In this document: positions 47,964-56,441 of the stretch, piece by piece | Layout: each line of letters begins with the position of its first letter | Numbering within the stretch: position 1 is the first letter of the stretch | Assembly: GCF_001981305.1 (NCBI RefSeq) | Contig: NZ_MSCW01000001.1 | Span: 434,001-498,000, forward strand | DNA length: 64,000 nucleotides | Source: Marinobacter lutaoensis | GTDB lineage: Bacteria > Pseudomonadota > Gammaproteobacteria > Pseudomonadales > Oleiphilaceae | Direction: 5' to 3' | Program-made: the position numbers and the translations under genes | Notes under the pieces: generated by a model | Told to the model about the DNA's origin: nothing | The model's input: the letters and a program-made list of their open reading frames with translations, nothing else | Database searches by the model: none

Positions 47964-50788
47964 GCGGGAACCGGTCGCTGCCCGTGATTGTTCTGACCAC
48001 CGTGCTGGGCGTGTCGGGATGCCAGAGTCTGTCCTGGTTTGGTGGCGAGGCGGACACGGCGGCCCGGCCGGGGACTCTCGGGGCCTTGTCGCCGGTGACC
48101 GTGCCTGCCGGCGACTCGGAGCCCGCGGTCGTGTCCCTGGACGCAGTGATCGCCAGCTACCGTTCCCTGCTGCCACTGATCGATGACCCCCGCGAGCAGG
48201 TGGCCGTCCGCCACCGCCTGGCGGACCTGGAATTCCAGCGGGCCGAGCAGGCGTTCGCGGAACGAGCCGAAGGCGACCTGGCCGGTGCCATTGGGGCCTA
48301 CCAGCGGCTGCTGGCCGACTACCCGGGCCGGCCGGACAACGACCAGATCCTCTATCAGCTGGCCCGGGCACGGGAGCTGCGGGGCGAGACCGGCCCCCAG
48401 CTGCACGCGCTGACCGACCTGGTGAACCGTTACCCCCAGTCCCGCTACTGGCCGGAGGCCCAGTTCCGCCGGGGCGATCTGCTGTTCGGGGCGGGCCGCT
48501 ATGCTGAGGCGGAGGCGGCCTTCATGGCGGTGGCCCGGGCTTCCGGGGCCGATCCATCGCTGACCACCAACGCCTGGTACATGGCCGGCTGGAGCCAGTT
48601 CAAGCAGGGCCACTACCGGCCGGCCCTGGGCAGTTTCGTCCAGGTGCTGGACCGGGTGATGCCCGCCGGGGAAAACGCCAGCGCGGCCCAGGACACCCTG
48701 CTGACCGACCTGTTCCGGGTGTTCGGCCTGTCCCTGTCCTACCTGCAGGGTGCGGATACCCTGCGTGACCTGTTCCTCGAAACCGGCCCCCGGGCCTACG
48801 AGCCGACGGTGTACGCCCGCTACAGCGAGCTGCTGGTGGCGCGGGAGCGCTATACCGATGCCATCGCCGCGCTGGAAACGTTCAACGAGGCGCATCCCGG
48901 CAGTCCCTGGGCCCCCCGTTACGATCAGCGCATCCTGGACATCCTGGCGGAAGCCGGTTTCGACCAGGCACTGCCCGAGCGCAAGGCGCGCTTCGTTCGC
49001 CGTTACGGTATCCAGGGTGACTACTGGGCCAACGCTGACCCGGCCACCCGCGACTTTATCCTGAGCCGGCTTGAACCGCTGATTCCGGAACTGGCGGACC
49101 GGCACTATCTGCTCGCCAGCCGGGCCCGGACCGACGCCGAGCGGCGCCGCCACTACCGTGCCGCAGCCGGTTACTATCACGCGTTCGCCACCACCTTCCC
49201 GGGTCACCCCCGCACGCCGGAACGGCTGTTCCTGCTGGCGGAGGCGGAGCTGGCGCTGGAGGAATGGCCGGCGGCCATCCAGGCGTTTGAGCAGGTTGCC
49301 TATGGCTTTGCCTACACCGACGGCACGCCGGAGCGGGCCGCCGAGGCGGGCTATGCGTCGGTGTTGGCGTTTCGGAGCTACGCCGAGACTTGGCGTGAGC
49401 TGCCTCCCGCCGACCGCCGCGAGCTGGAGGATCAGCAACAGCTGAACCGGCTGCGGTTCGCCAACGCCTTCCCGGACGACCCGAGGGCCCCGGATGTGTT
49501 CGCCATTGCCCTGCAGCGGGAGTTCGAACGGGACCACTGGGAAGACACGGTGGTCATGGCCGAACGGCTGGTGGCCTGGCAGCCGCCTCCCGATCCGGAA
49601 CGGGTGACCGAGGCGCTGCGGTTGTCCGGCCATGCTCTGTTCGAGCTGGCCCGGTACGGCGAGGCCGAGTCGGCCTACCGCCAGGCGTTAAGCCGCCTGC
49701 CCGGAAACGACGAGCGGGTGCCCGAAATCCGCCGCAATCTGGCGGCCGCGGTCTATCGCCAGGGTGACGTCGCGGCCACAGCTGGCCAGACCAGCGAAGC
49801 GGTGCGGCATTACCTGCGGGTGGCCGAGGTGATGCCAGGTTCGGAGCTGCACGCCAATGCCCAGTACGACGCCGCAGGTCTGCTGATTGAGGCTGGCGAC
49901 TGGCCGTCGGCGATCGGTGTGCTCACCGATTTCCGCGCCCGTTTTCCGGCCCATCCGCTGATCGATACCGTGCCCGCGAAGCTGGCCCTGGCCTACCGGG
50001 AAACCGGACAATGGGCCCTGGCCGGGGACGAAGTGAGCCGTTTGTCCGAGCTGGCCCAAAGTCCCGAGGAGCAGCGGGAAAACCTGAGCATTGCCGCCGG
50101 GCTGTACGACCGTTCCGGCGACACCGACAGGGCCATCGATGCCTGGCGCCGCTATGCCAACCGCTACCCGGAGCCGGTGCCGGCGTATCTGGAGGCCGCC
50201 CATCGGCTGGCCGAGCTATACCAGGCCCGGGGCGACATCCCGCGTCGCAACTACTGGCTGGAGAAGCAAATGGTACGGGTGGAGCGCCTGGGTGATGACG
50301 CCGATGACCGGATGCGTTACCTGGCGGCCTCGGCGGCGGCGACGCTGGCGCGGGAAGCCCTGGCCCGGTACCAGGGCATTCGCCTGACCCTGCCGCTGGA
50401 CCGCAGCATGGTTGCCAAGACCGAGGCTCTGGAGGCGGCGGTGACGGCCTATCAGCGCATGGCGGCCTTCGGGGTCGCGGAACTGGCCTCCGAGGCCGGA
50501 TACCAGATTGCCGACATCTACGCCCGGCTGGCCCGGGATCTGATGGATTCAGAGCGACCGCCCGGCCTGAACGAGCTGGAGCTGGAACAGTATGAGCTGC
50601 TGCTGGAGGAGCAGGCCTATCCGTTCGAGGACAACGCCATCGACATTCATGAACAGAACATCCGCAAGGCCCAACAGGGCATTTATGACGAATGGGTTCG
50701 CCGCAGCTACGAGGCGCTGCGCCGGTTGTTGCCCGGCCGCTACGACAAGACCGAGATACGTCCGGAGGTGGTGGATGAACTGGGCTAA
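47960..50788 (+). CDS. Large TPR lipoprotein
   Basis: 942 residues. Lipobox GVSGC near residue 21. Many TPR-type repeats follow, for example FAERAEGDLAGAIGAYQRLLADYP, YWPEAQFRRGDLLFGAGRYAEAE and EALRLSGHALFELARYGEAE. Size, anchoring and neighbours resemble the large periplasmic TPR proteins of Agl-Glt loci. The start is a GTG overlapping the previous stop, and its end overlaps the next gene by 14 bases. Confidence 0.78.
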   Translation: MSGNRSLPVIVLTTVLGVSGCQSLSWFGGEADTAARPGTLGALSPVTVPAGDSEPAVVSLDAVIASYRSLLPLIDDPREQVAVRHRLADLEFQRAEQAFAERAEGDLAGAIGAYQRLLADYPGRPDNDQILYQLARARELRGETGPQLHALTDLVNRYPQSRYWPEAQFRRGDLLFGAGRYAEAEAAFMAVARASGADPSLTTNAWYMAGWSQFKQGHYRPALGSFVQVLDRVMPAGENASAAQDTLLTDLFRVFGLSLSYLQGADTLRDLFLETGPRAYEPTVYARYSELLVARERYTDAIAALETFNEAHPGSPWAPRYDQRILDILAEAGFDQALPERKARFVRRYGIQGDYWANADPATRDFILSRLEPLIPELADRHYLLASRARTDAERRRHYRAAAGYYHAFATTFPGHPRTPERLFLLAEAELALEEWPAAIQAFEQVAYGFAYTDGTPERAAEAGYASVLAFRSYAETWRELPPADRRELEDQQQLNRLRFANAFPDDPRAPDVFAIALQREFERDHWEDTVVMAERLVAWQPPPDPERVTEALRLSGHALFELARYGEAESAYRQALSRLPGNDERVPEIRRNLAAAVYRQGDVAATAGQTSEAVRHYLRVAEVMPGSELHANAQYDAAGLLIEAGDWPSAIGVLTDFRARFPAHPLIDTVPAKLALAYRETGQWALAGDEVSRLSELAQSPEEQRENLSIAAGLYDRSGDTDRAIDAWRRYANRYPEPVPAYLEAAHRLAELYQARGDIPRRNYWLEKQMVRVERLGDDADDRMRYLAASAAATLAREALARYQGIRLTLPLDRSMVAKTEALEAAVTAYQRMAAFGVAELASEAGYQIADIYARLARDLMDSERPPGLNELELEQYELLLEEQAYPFEDNAIDIHEQNIRKAQQGIYDEWVRRSYEALRRLLPGRYDKTEIRPEVVDELG

Positions 50789-51344
50789 CTGGGGCGCCGT
50801 GGCGGTCCTGCTGTGTCTGGCCGGCTGCGCCGGAGCACCCAGGCAACCGGCCGCGCCGGCGGCACCGGACCCGGATCAGGCCCGCCTGGAAGCAGACTTC
50901 GCCCAGGCGGTGGCGGCCATGAAGGCCGGTGACCGGGACACCGCCCGGGCCGGGTTCCAGCGGCTGCTGGAGGCACACCCCGAGCGCACCGGCCCGCGCG
51001 CGAACCTGGCGATCCTGGCCTACGAAGAGGGGGATGCGGCGGCGGCCCGGGCCGGTTTCGAGGCGGTGCTGGCACAGGCGCCCGAACACCGGGTGGCGCT
51101 CAATTACCTGGGCATCCTGGCCCGCGAGCGGGGCGATTTCGAGGCCGCGGAAGCCTACTATCGGCGGGCTCTGGCGCAGGCGCCCGACGATCCGGCGGCA
51201 TTGCTGAACCTGGCGTTTCTGCTGGATATCTACCTGGGGCGCCCGGACCAGGCGCTGCCGCTGTACCAACGCTACCAAGCGGCCACTCCGACTCCGGACC
51301 CCCGGATTGACGACTGGCTGTTCGATGTCAGGAACCGACAGTGA
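50775..51344 (+). CDS. Small TPR lipoprotein
   Basis: 189 residues. Lipobox LCLAGC, then about three TPR units (FAQAVAAMKAGDRDTARAGF, PRANLAILAYEEGDAAAARAGF, ALNYLGILARERGDFEAAEAYY). GGAGG lies just before the ATG. In size it resembles lipoproteins such as AglT, GltE or PilF, which assist assembly of outer-membrane complexes. It overlaps its neighbours at both ends. Confidence 0.75.
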   Translation: MNWANWGAVAVLLCLAGCAGAPRQPAAPAAPDPDQARLEADFAQAVAAMKAGDRDTARAGFQRLLEAHPERTGPRANLAILAYEEGDAAAARAGFEAVLAQAPEHRVALNYLGILARERGDFEAAEAYYRRALAQAPDDPAALLNLAFLLDIYLGRPDQALPLYQRYQAATPTPDPRIDDWLFDVRNRQ

Positions 51345-51673
51345 GAGGTATCGCCATCATGACAGGACGGTTTCGTTGCATCCTGTGGCTGGCTCTGCTG
51401 GGGCAGCCACTGCTTGCCGGCGCGCAGGAACCCCGCTCCGGCGTGGTGACCATTGAGGGCGCCCGGATCGTGGGGGATCAGGAAGTGCCCACGGTGTTGT
51501 ATCTGGTGCCCTGGCAACCGCCGGCGGCGCCGGAACTGGCGGCACCGAATCCGCAGCCTCTGGCCGGGGCCGGTGACCGGCCGCTGGACCGCTACGAATT
51601 CCAGCGCCTGGTGCGTTACCAGGCGGAGCTGGCCGGGGAGGGCACCCACGCCGGGGCCGCGCCGGAACAATGA
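51341..51673 (+). CDS. Small exported protein of unknown function
   Basis: 110 residues. Signal peptide (CILWLALLGQPLLAGAQ) and a Pro-rich domain (VPWQPPAAPELAAPNPQP) ending in YEFQRLVRYQAELAGEG. No family recognised. The GTG overlaps the preceding stop; an ATG six codons on with GAGAGG before it is an equally good start. Last gene before the short gap that precedes the motor genes. Confidence 0.55.
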   Translation: MRGIAIMTGRFRCILWLALLGQPLLAGAQEPRSGVVTIEGARIVGDQEVPTVLYLVPWQPPAAPELAAPNPQPLAGAGDRPLDRYEFQRLVRYQAELAGEGTHAGAAPEQ

Positions 51674-51736
51674 GACCTGGTTCACAGGTGGGCTGTGCAG
51701 TACCGCTAACGGAAACAAACCGCAACACAGTCTTGC

Positions 51737-51765
51737 GCGATCTTACCCCTTCGGGGCGAGGTCGC
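51737..51765 (+). other. Hairpin in the gap before the motor genes
   Basis: GCGATCT..CCCC / GGGG..AGGTCGC with a TTC(G) loop, in the 131-base gap before the ExbB-like gene. No T-tract. It may attenuate read-through or set the relative amount of motor and upstream mRNA. Confidence 0.4.
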
Positions 51766-51804
51766 CCGTAGACTCAACCCAAACATGGATCATGGAGTGC
51801 CGAG

Positions 51805-52503
51805 ATGCTTGATACCGCCGTTCGCTTTTTTCAGGAGGGTGGCTTTTTCATGTACCCGATTGCCGTCGTGCTGGTGATCGGTCTGGTCGTCGCCATCGAA
51901 CGTTACGTTTACCTGTCCGCCCAGAAGGTGAGCAACCGCAAGGACTTCAACCGGCTGCACCCGTTGATCGCCAAGCGGGACCTGAAGGCGGCCCTGAACC
52001 ACGCCCAAACCTCCGGTACCGCCATGGCCACCATGATTGGTGCCGGCCTGCAACGCCTGGCCCGGCGTCAGGGACGCGAGGAGATCGAGTACGCCATGGA
52101 GGAGGGCCTGCTGGAAATCATGCCCCGTCTGGAAAAACGGACCCAGTATCTGGCCACCCTGGCCAACATCGCGACCCTGCTGGGGCTGCTGGGTACCATC
52201 ATCGGCCTGATTTCGGCGTTCACCGCGGTGGCGGCGGCGGACCCAGCCCAGAAAGCCAGCCTACTGTCCCAGAGTATCTCGGTGGCCATGAACACCACGG
52301 CGTTCGGCCTGATGTCGGCGATTCCCCTGCTGCTGATCCACGCCCTGCTGCAGACCAAGACCAACGAGCTGGTGGACAGCTTTGAAATGGCGGGCATCAA
52401 GGTTCTCAACCTGCTGAGCGACGGCGGCACCACCGCTCGGGCTCCGGAGCCCGCGGCGGCAGCGACCGGCCGGGCCTCCGCGGCCGCCGGCTCCACCGCC
52501 TGA
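51805..52503 (+). CDS. MotA/TolQ/ExbB-type proton channel protein (AglR-like)
   Basis: 232 residues. TM1 at about 12-33 (GGFFMYPIAVVLVIGLVVAIERYVYL), a cytoplasmic loop, TM2 (LATLANIATLLGLLGTIIGLISAF) and TM3 (AMNTTAFGLMSAIPLLLIHALL) with the conserved Thr and Gly pattern of ExbB and TolQ. It forms the proton-driven stator with ExbD-type partners, two of which follow. The Ala/Thr-rich C-terminus is disordered. GGAG lies ahead of the ATG. Confidence 0.92.
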   Translation: MLDTAVRFFQEGGFFMYPIAVVLVIGLVVAIERYVYLSAQKVSNRKDFNRLHPLIAKRDLKAALNHAQTSGTAMATMIGAGLQRLARRQGREEIEYAMEEGLLEIMPRLEKRTQYLATLANIATLLGLLGTIIGLISAFTAVAAADPAQKASLLSQSISVAMNTTAFGLMSAIPLLLIHALLQTKTNELVDSFEMAGIKVLNLLSDGGTTARAPEPAAAATGRASAAAGSTA

Positions 52504-52526
52504 CGCCCGGCGCAAGGAGCCTGGCC

Positions 52527-53045
52527 ATGAGACGAAGACATCGTCGCCTCAGGAGCGAGCCCGATCTCGACATCACGCCGTTCATGAACCTGATGATCGT
52601 GCTGGTGCCGGTGCTGCTGCTCAACATGGTGTTCGCCCATACCCGCGTACTGGAGCTGAACTTTCCCACCGGCGACGGCCTGTCCGAGACGGACAAGGCG
52701 TCGCTGCAGATTCAGGTCGTCATTTTCGACGACCGGCTGGTGGTGGCCGACAACCGGGGTGGGGTGATCGAAGAAATACCGCAACGGGCGTCCGGTCAGG
52801 ACTTTGCCCGGCTTCAGGAGGTCATGAAGGCGCTCAAGGCACGGCTGCCGGAAAAACGGGACTTGGTCATTCTGCCGTCGCGTCAGACCAACTACCAGAC
52901 CCTGGTCACGGTGATGGACACCGTGCGTGCCTACGACGCGGTGGTTGCCGGCAGTCTGGTGAAGGCGGAACTGTTCCCGGATATTTCCCTGGGTGACGCA
53001 CCGGAGCCGGCCGACGGCCTCGGCGCCGCGGAGGGGCAGTCATGA
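52527..53045 (+). CDS. ExbD/TolR-type protein 1 (AglS-like)
   Basis: 172 residues. A basic cytoplasmic N-terminus leads to one membrane helix with the proton-carrying Asp region DLDITPFMNLMIVLVPVLLL, followed by a periplasmic domain (LPEKRDLVILPSRQTNYQTLVTVMDTVRAY). This is the ExbD layout. Overlaps the second ExbD gene by four bases (ATGA). Confidence 0.9.
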   Translation: MRRRHRRLRSEPDLDITPFMNLMIVLVPVLLLNMVFAHTRVLELNFPTGDGLSETDKASLQIQVVIFDDRLVVADNRGGVIEEIPQRASGQDFARLQEVMKALKARLPEKRDLVILPSRQTNYQTLVTVMDTVRAYDAVVAGSLVKAELFPDISLGDAPEPADGLGAAEGQS

Positions 53046-53542
53046 AGGAATCCGCCCGCGCCCGACGGCTCAAGCGCCATCTGCGCCGCAACCAGCACCA
53101 GGGCAAGATGAACTTGGTGTCGCTGATGGATATCTTTACCATCCTGGTGTTCTTCCTGATGGTGAATTCCTCATCCGACGTTCAGGTGCTGACCCAGAAC
53201 GACACCATCAAGTTGCCGGATTCCACCGCCGAACAGCCGCCCGGTGACGTGCTGGCGCTGACAGTCACCGACGGCGACATTCTGGTGAACGGTCGACCGG
53301 TGGTGAAACGGGCCGCCTTCCAGGCGTTCGAGGGCACGGTGGAACCGGCCCTGAAGGAGGAGCTGGAATACCAGGCGCGCCGGTCCGGCACGCCAGCCCC
53401 GGAAGCCGGTCGCCCGATCACCATTCTGGCGGACCGGGAGCTGCCTTATGCCCTGCTGAAGAAGATCATGTCCACCTGCGTGGATGCCGGCTACGCCGCC
53501 ATTTCCCTGGCGGTCAACCAGCGCTCGGAGCAGGGGGCCTGA
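53042..53542 (+). CDS. ExbD/TolR-type protein 2 (AglV/AglS-like)
   Basis: 166 residues. Basic N-terminus, membrane helix NLVSLMDIFTILVFFLMVN with the Asp in the functional position, then a periplasmic domain ending DAGYAAISLAVNQRSEQ. It differs from the first copy, so the pair are ancient paralogues rather than a recent duplication. One ExbB-like and two ExbD-like genes is the arrangement of the Myxococcus Agl motor. Confidence 0.9.
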   Translation: MKESARARRLKRHLRRNQHQGKMNLVSLMDIFTILVFFLMVNSSSDVQVLTQNDTIKLPDSTAEQPPGDVLALTVTDGDILVNGRPVVKRAAFQAFEGTVEPALKEELEYQARRSGTPAPEAGRPITILADRELPYALLKKIMSTCVDAGYAAISLAVNQRSEQGA

Positions 53543-53545
53543 CAC

Positions 53546-54520
53546 ATGATTGACTCATACGGCTTGCCATGGAACCGGGAACCGGGGGAACGCCGGCGGC
53601 TGCTGGCGATCTGCGCGCTGATGCTGCCGCTGTTCCTGGCCGCTGCGGTGTATGTGAGCTGGGTACGGCTGCCGGAGCCGGATCGCCGGGAGCAGGAAAC
53701 GTTGCCGCCGCAACTGGCCAGACTGATTGTGAAACCGGAGCCGCCCAAGCCGGCGGTGCCCGAGGTCCGGCCGGAACCCAAGCCGGAGCCCAAGCCCGAA
53801 CCGGAACCGGAACCGAAGGCAGTGCCGGAACCCAGGCCCGAACCCCAGGTGGCGCGGAAACCGGAACCCAAGCCCGAGGTAACGCCGGCCCCGGAAGCGG
53901 TGACCAAGGCCAGGGAAACGGCGCGCAACACCGGCATTCTGGCCATGGGCAACGAGCTGTCGAAGATTCGTCAGCTGGCCCGCACCGTCAAGCTTGACGA
54001 GGCGCCCACGGTCCGCACCGCCGCGACCATCACCCGCCCCAGTGAAGATACTCTGGCCAAGCGGGCCCATGCCACGACGCGCAGTGCCGGGGTCAGCGAG
54101 GCAGCCCTGGCACGGGACAGTCGGCAGGTGGCGCTGGCGCAACGAAGCCAGGCTCAGGTCGAGGACAGCGCCCAGGTGGCGGCGGTCGAACGGGAGGTCC
54201 GCGCGCAGGAAGCCGCGCCAGTGGCGCGAACCCGCAGCCGCGAGGAACTGCGCCGGACCATGGACGCGAACAAGGCCGCCATTTACAGCATCTACAACCG
54301 GGAACTTCGGAAAAAGCCGTCGTTGCGGGGACGCATCACGCCGGAGCTGGTGATCGAGCCGAGCGGCGCTGTGTCTGAGTGCTCGGTGGTGGAATCGACC
54401 CTCAACGAACCGGCTCTGGAGCGGAAGATCTGCAACCGGCTGCGGCTGGTCGATTTCGGTGCCAAGCCGGGAGTGGATCGCACCACCATCCGCTATCCGA
54501 TCGAGTTGTTGCCCGGCTAG
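53546..54520 (+). CDS. TonB-like energy transducer with AgmX/PglI-type C-terminal domain
   Basis: 324 residues. One membrane helix at about 16-38 (RRLLAICALMLPLFLAAAVYVSWV), a long Pro-Glu-Lys spacer able to cross the periplasm, a charged helical part, and a C-terminal domain (TMDANKAAIYSIYNRELRK ... RITPELVIEPSGAVSECSV ... NRLRLVDFG) resembling the tail of Myxococcus AgmX/PglI and GltG. Cys residues sit in SECSV and KICNR as in that tail. It begins three bases after the second ExbD gene. Confidence 0.85.
   Translation: MIDSYGLPWNREPGERRRLLAICALMLPLFLAAAVYVSWVRLPEPDRREQETLPPQLARLIVKPEPPKPAVPEVRPEPKPEPKPEPEPEPKAVPEPRPEPQVARKPEPKPEVTPAPEAVTKARETARNTGILAMGNELSKIRQLARTVKLDEAPTVRTAATITRPSEDTLAKRAHATTRSAGVSEAALARDSRQVALAQRSQAQVEDSAQVAAVEREVRAQEAAPVARTRSREELRRTMDANKAAIYSIYNRELRKKPSLRGRITPELVIEPSGAVSECSVVESTLNEPALERKICNRLRLVDFGAKPGVDRTTIRYPIELLPG
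53732..53898 (+). repeat. Pro-Glu-Lys coding repeat in the TonB-like gene
   Basis: Imperfect repeats of codons for Lys-Pro-Glu-Pro encode an extended spacer of about 55 residues. This is typical of TonB and is a place where length variation between strains is expected. Confidence 0.8.
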
Positions 54521-54538
54521 CGCCCCGGGCGGGACCGG

Positions 54539-56263
54539 TCAGCCGGCCGGCGCCGGCGTGGGGTTGAACAGGCGGTACAGGTTCCGGCCGTCGCGTTTGG
54601 ACCGGTACATAGCCACATCGGCGCCGTTGAGCAGTTCTTCCACCGTGGTGCCGTCGTTCGGGTAGACGCTGATGCCGATGCTGGTCCCCAGTCGGATTTC
54701 CTGACCGTCGATGCGGTAGGGCGTGGCGTTCTGGCTCACCAGGCGCGTCGCCACCCGGATCACATCATCCAGTGTGTCCATCTCCGGCAGCAGCACGACG
54801 AATTCATCGCCACCCAGTCGGGCCAGAGTGTCATCCTCCCGCAGACAGTCCCGAACCCGTTGCGTGAACTGCACCAGCAGCGCGTCGCCGACGGCGTGCC
54901 CGAGGGTATCGTTCACCTGCTTGAAGTGATCCAGGTCCAGAAAAAGAACCGCCAGCATCACCTCCTTGCGGTGGGCGTGGCGTATGGCATGGGCCAGCCG
55001 GTCTTCCAGCAGCCGGCGGTTCGGCACCCCGGTCAGGGCGTCGTAGTAGGCCAGCTGGCGGATCTGCTCCTCCTGGCGCCGGCTCTGGGTGATGTCGGTG
55101 AACAGGCCGGCGTAGTGGGTCAGTTGCCCCTGCTCGTCGGTGATCGCGGTGATGGTCAGCCGCTCCAGGTACAGCTCACCGCTTTTCCGGCGGTTCCAGA
55201 TTTCGCCCCGCCAGTAGCCGTGATGGGCGAGGGACTGCCACATCCGGTCATAGAATTCGGCATCGTGGCGACCGGAGGAGAGGAGGCGAGGGGTTCTGCC
55301 CAGAACCTCTTCCCGCTCATAGCCGGTCAGGCAGGTGAAGGCGGGGTTGACGAATTCGATGCGGGCGTGCCGGTCGGTGATCATGATGCCTTCGAACGAG
55401 GATTCGATCACCCGCTCCGCCAGCTGCAGGGAGCTGCGGGATTGCGCCAGCGCCCGGTCCCGTTGTTCGAGGGCCTGGCGCAGGTCGTCCAGATACATCT
55501 GTTCGGTCCCGCACAGCATGTCGCGGTAGCCGATCAGCCCGGTGACTTCGCCCCGGCCGCTGACCACCGCCAGGTGCCGGATACGGTGTTCCAGCAACAG
55601 GTCCCGGGCACGGATCAGGGGATCGTCCTCACGCACCGTCAGCAGGGGACGGCTGGCCACGTCGCCGGCCAGGGTGTTGGTGGTGTGACGGGCGATCAGC
55701 GCCACCAGATCCCGCTCCGTCAGAATGCCTAGGCCGTCCGGCGTGCAGTCCACCACCACCGCATCGGCGTTCTGCGCACGCATCCGTGCCGCCACCTCGG
55801 CAAGCGCGGTGGCGGCCCCGACCACCAGAGGCGGGCGGGGAATCACCGCGCCCACTTCCCGCAGTCTGAGGTAGGGCTCCAGGCCCTGGTTCAGCGCCAG
55901 GTCCGTCTGGGACACGATGCCCGCCGGTTCACCGTCTTCGTCAACCACCAGAGCGTGGCGTTTGCCGCTGTCGCGCAGGCGGATTGCCGCCTCTCCCGCC
56001 GCCAGGGTGGCGGGCAGGGACAGTACCGGCGTGCTCATGGCGGTGTGGATGGGCTGTTGGAACTGGTCCGGGGTGTCGAAGTCTACGGACAGGGCGTCGT
56101 GCTCGGTCCAGATACCGACGATGCCGTTCCGGTCGCGGACCAGGATCGAGCTGACGCCGTTCTGGCTCATGCGGGCGGCGGCCTCGGCAATCGGGGTGTC
56201 GGGGCTGCACTCCAGCAATTGGCCGGTGTGCATGATGCGGGCGAGGGGAAATGACGGCCCCAT
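54539..56263 (-). CDS. Diguanylate cyclase with four CBS motifs and a PAS domain
   Basis: 574 residues, no membrane segment. Two CBS pairs occupy about residues 8-250, a PAS domain about 280-395 (VIESSFEGIMITDRHARIEFVNPAFTCLTGYERE) and a GGDEF domain about 405-565. The active-site GGDEF is intact at 484-488, and the inhibitory I-site REDD is at 475-478, five residues before it. CBS pairs usually bind adenine nucleotides, so this may couple energy state to c-di-GMP. AGGAG precedes the ATG. Convergent with the envelope operon. Confidence 0.93.
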   Translation of the reverse strand: MGPSFPLARIMHTGQLLECSPDTPIAEAAARMSQNGVSSILVRDRNGIVGIWTEHDALSVDFDTPDQFQQPIHTAMSTPVLSLPATLAAGEAAIRLRDSGKRHALVVDEDGEPAGIVSQTDLALNQGLEPYLRLREVGAVIPRPPLVVGAATALAEVAARMRAQNADAVVVDCTPDGLGILTERDLVALIARHTTNTLAGDVASRPLLTVREDDPLIRARDLLLEHRIRHLAVVSGRGEVTGLIGYRDMLCGTEQMYLDDLRQALEQRDRALAQSRSSLQLAERVIESSFEGIMITDRHARIEFVNPAFTCLTGYEREEVLGRTPRLLSSGRHDAEFYDRMWQSLAHHGYWRGEIWNRRKSGELYLERLTITAITDEQGQLTHYAGLFTDITQSRRQEEQIRQLAYYDALTGVPNRRLLEDRLAHAIRHAHRKEVMLAVLFLDLDHFKQVNDTLGHAVGDALLVQFTQRVRDCLREDDTLARLGGDEFVVLLPEMDTLDDVIRVATRLVSQNATPYRIDGQEIRLGTSIGISVYPNDGTTVEELLNGADVAMYRSKRDGRNLYRLFNPTPAPAG

Positions 56264-56441
56264 GGTGGCTCCTGTCTGCGTGTTCGTCCTATTTCGAAAA
56301 GCGGGGCGTGTCCTGGGACTGTGTTGGCGTATTGTGCCCTGCCGGGAAACGCACGATTTTGACAGGCATCAATCCCCGGTTCAGCTTATGCTTTAGTGTA
56401 GGTATCCCGTTTCCTCAAAACCGCAAGGAGTGGTGACCGTG

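Noticed and set aside
34035..54520. Recent horizontal transfer of the envelope cluster
   Set aside because: No integrase, transposase, tRNA-linked repeat or visible change in base composition at its borders; base and codon use look like those of the neighbours by eye.
56359..56392. TTGACA and TATGCT before the DksA-like gene
   Set aside because: Each hexamer is good, but the spacer is 22 bases, too long for a sigma-70 promoter.
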